Below are positions 5,660 through 6,082 of a stretch of DNA of 6,082 bases, piece after piece. The notes under the pieces were generated by a model. The model saw nothing but the letters and a program-made list of their open reading frames with translations, did no database searches and was not told where the DNA came from. Where the stretch lies: contig DEPX01000066.1 in assembly GCA_002358975.1 (NCBI GenBank), positions 1 through 6,082 on the forward strand, read 5' to 3'. The number at the start of each line of letters is the position of its first letter. The first letter of the stretch is position 1. The DNA comes from Micrococcaceae bacterium UBA3381 (lineage in GTDB: Bacteria > Actinomycetota > Actinomycetes > Actinomycetales > Micrococcaceae). A program made the position numbers and the translations under genes.

Positions 5660-6061
5660 TTGCTAACTTCTACCATCTATCCCAGAATTGATGACCTCGG
5701 CCCTGCAGGGCATGTCCACAACACAGTATTACCCTCGTGGTTCCAACAGGCTAGGGGCAAATTGCTGGGGGAATTTTTCCAACCAAGTGAAGCAAATGCA
5801 CTGCCATTGATGGTGAAAGAGTATACGATCACGTTCCACCGCGAAATTGTGGTCTCACCGTCCATAATGATTCAGATTCAGGTGCAAAGTATAGGTAATA
5901 GTTCATTTACCTTATGTGAAGAGGCATTCCAGGATGGTCGATTGAGTGCTGAATCTACCGTGGTCTATATTCATGTAGGCCCAGATCATCGTCCTGCACC
6001 TATCCCGCCAGCTCAGCGCGAGTTTTTAGCTACGCATCAAGTACCCGTAGCTGGAGAGTAG
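5660..6061 (+). CDS. Hotdog-fold acyl-CoA thioesterase-like protein
   Basis: The 133-residue protein resembles single-domain 4-hydroxybenzoyl-CoA thioesterase (4HBT/YbgC-type) hotdog enzymes, which hydrolyse acyl-CoA thioesters in the cytoplasm. The N-terminal signature is present at 12-30: a GHVHN core (17-21, usually GHVNN), then Trp-Phe and Gln-Gln-Ala-Arg (27-32), matching the usual WFEEAR helix. A central strand pattern (VKEYTITFHREI, about 52-63) and a later beta segment (about 65-105) fit the rest of the fold, and the length is typical. In the usual DxDxxGH motif the second Asp, the catalytic acid in 4HBT-type enzymes, is Gly14 here. The start is TTG, the only plausible one after the in-frame TGA at 5636, with a weak AGAAAG site (5647-5652) ahead. 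It probably has its own promoter, as a terminator lies between it and the tRNA. Substrate is unknown, and a catalytically altered or non-enzymatic role is possible. Confidence 0.72.
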   Translation: MLTSTIYPRIDDLGPAGHVHNTVLPSWFQQARGKLLGEFFQPSEANALPLMVKEYTITFHREIVVSPSIMIQIQVQSIGNSSFTLCEEAFQDGRLSAESTVVYIHVGPDHRPAPIPPAQREFLATHQVPVAGE

Positions 6062-6082
6062 AGCTTCTAGTCGAGCTGGTCA

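Noticed and set aside
6062..6082. Possible hairpin after the thioesterase stop (AGCT repeated at 6062 and 6074)
   Set aside because: The pairing is only about 4 bp and the window ends before any stem or T-run could be completed.

Overview
The window looks like chromosomal housekeeping DNA from an actinobacterium, most likely order Micrococcales (Micrococcaceae-like). Three things suggest this: the gene order (FtsB/DivIC-like protein, DUF501, Ppx/GppA) matches the Rv1024-Rv1025-Rv1026 block downstream of eno in Mycobacterium tuberculosis; GTG and TTG start codons are used; and the tRNA has no encoded CCA. Base composition is moderate rather than very GC-rich, and TTA codons are frequent. The genus is not determined.

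Layout, all genes on the + strand. Positions 1-156 are a leader with no supportable gene; an enolase gene may lie just outside on the left, by synteny only. Next comes a tightly packed series: an FtsB/DivIC-like septum protein (157-876), a DUF501 domain fused to a Ppx/GppA phosphatase (886-2481), a membrane-anchored mycosin-like subtilase with a very acidic insert (2481-3824), and a type II NADH dehydrogenase-like flavoprotein (3875-5281). Gaps are 9 nt, then a 1-nt stop/start overlap, then 50 nt, so the first three genes at least are probably one transcript. A perfect 11-bp hairpin follows. Then come a tRNA gene with a UAA (Leu) anticodon (5403-5476), a second hairpin that is probably its terminator, and a small hotdog-fold thioesterase-like gene (5660-6061).

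The genes do not form one obvious pathway. FtsB acts in cell division, the Ppx domain in polyphosphate or (p)ppGpp metabolism, the subtilase outside the membrane, and the dehydrogenase in respiratory NADH oxidation. The grouping is best read as a conserved actinobacterial neighbourhood. I see no defence, mobile, CRISPR or biosynthetic system. The most unusual items are the Leu-anticodon tRNA with only a 5-nt variable loop, the DUF501-Ppx fusion, the acidic insert in the protease, and a thioesterase lacking the usual active-site aspartate.
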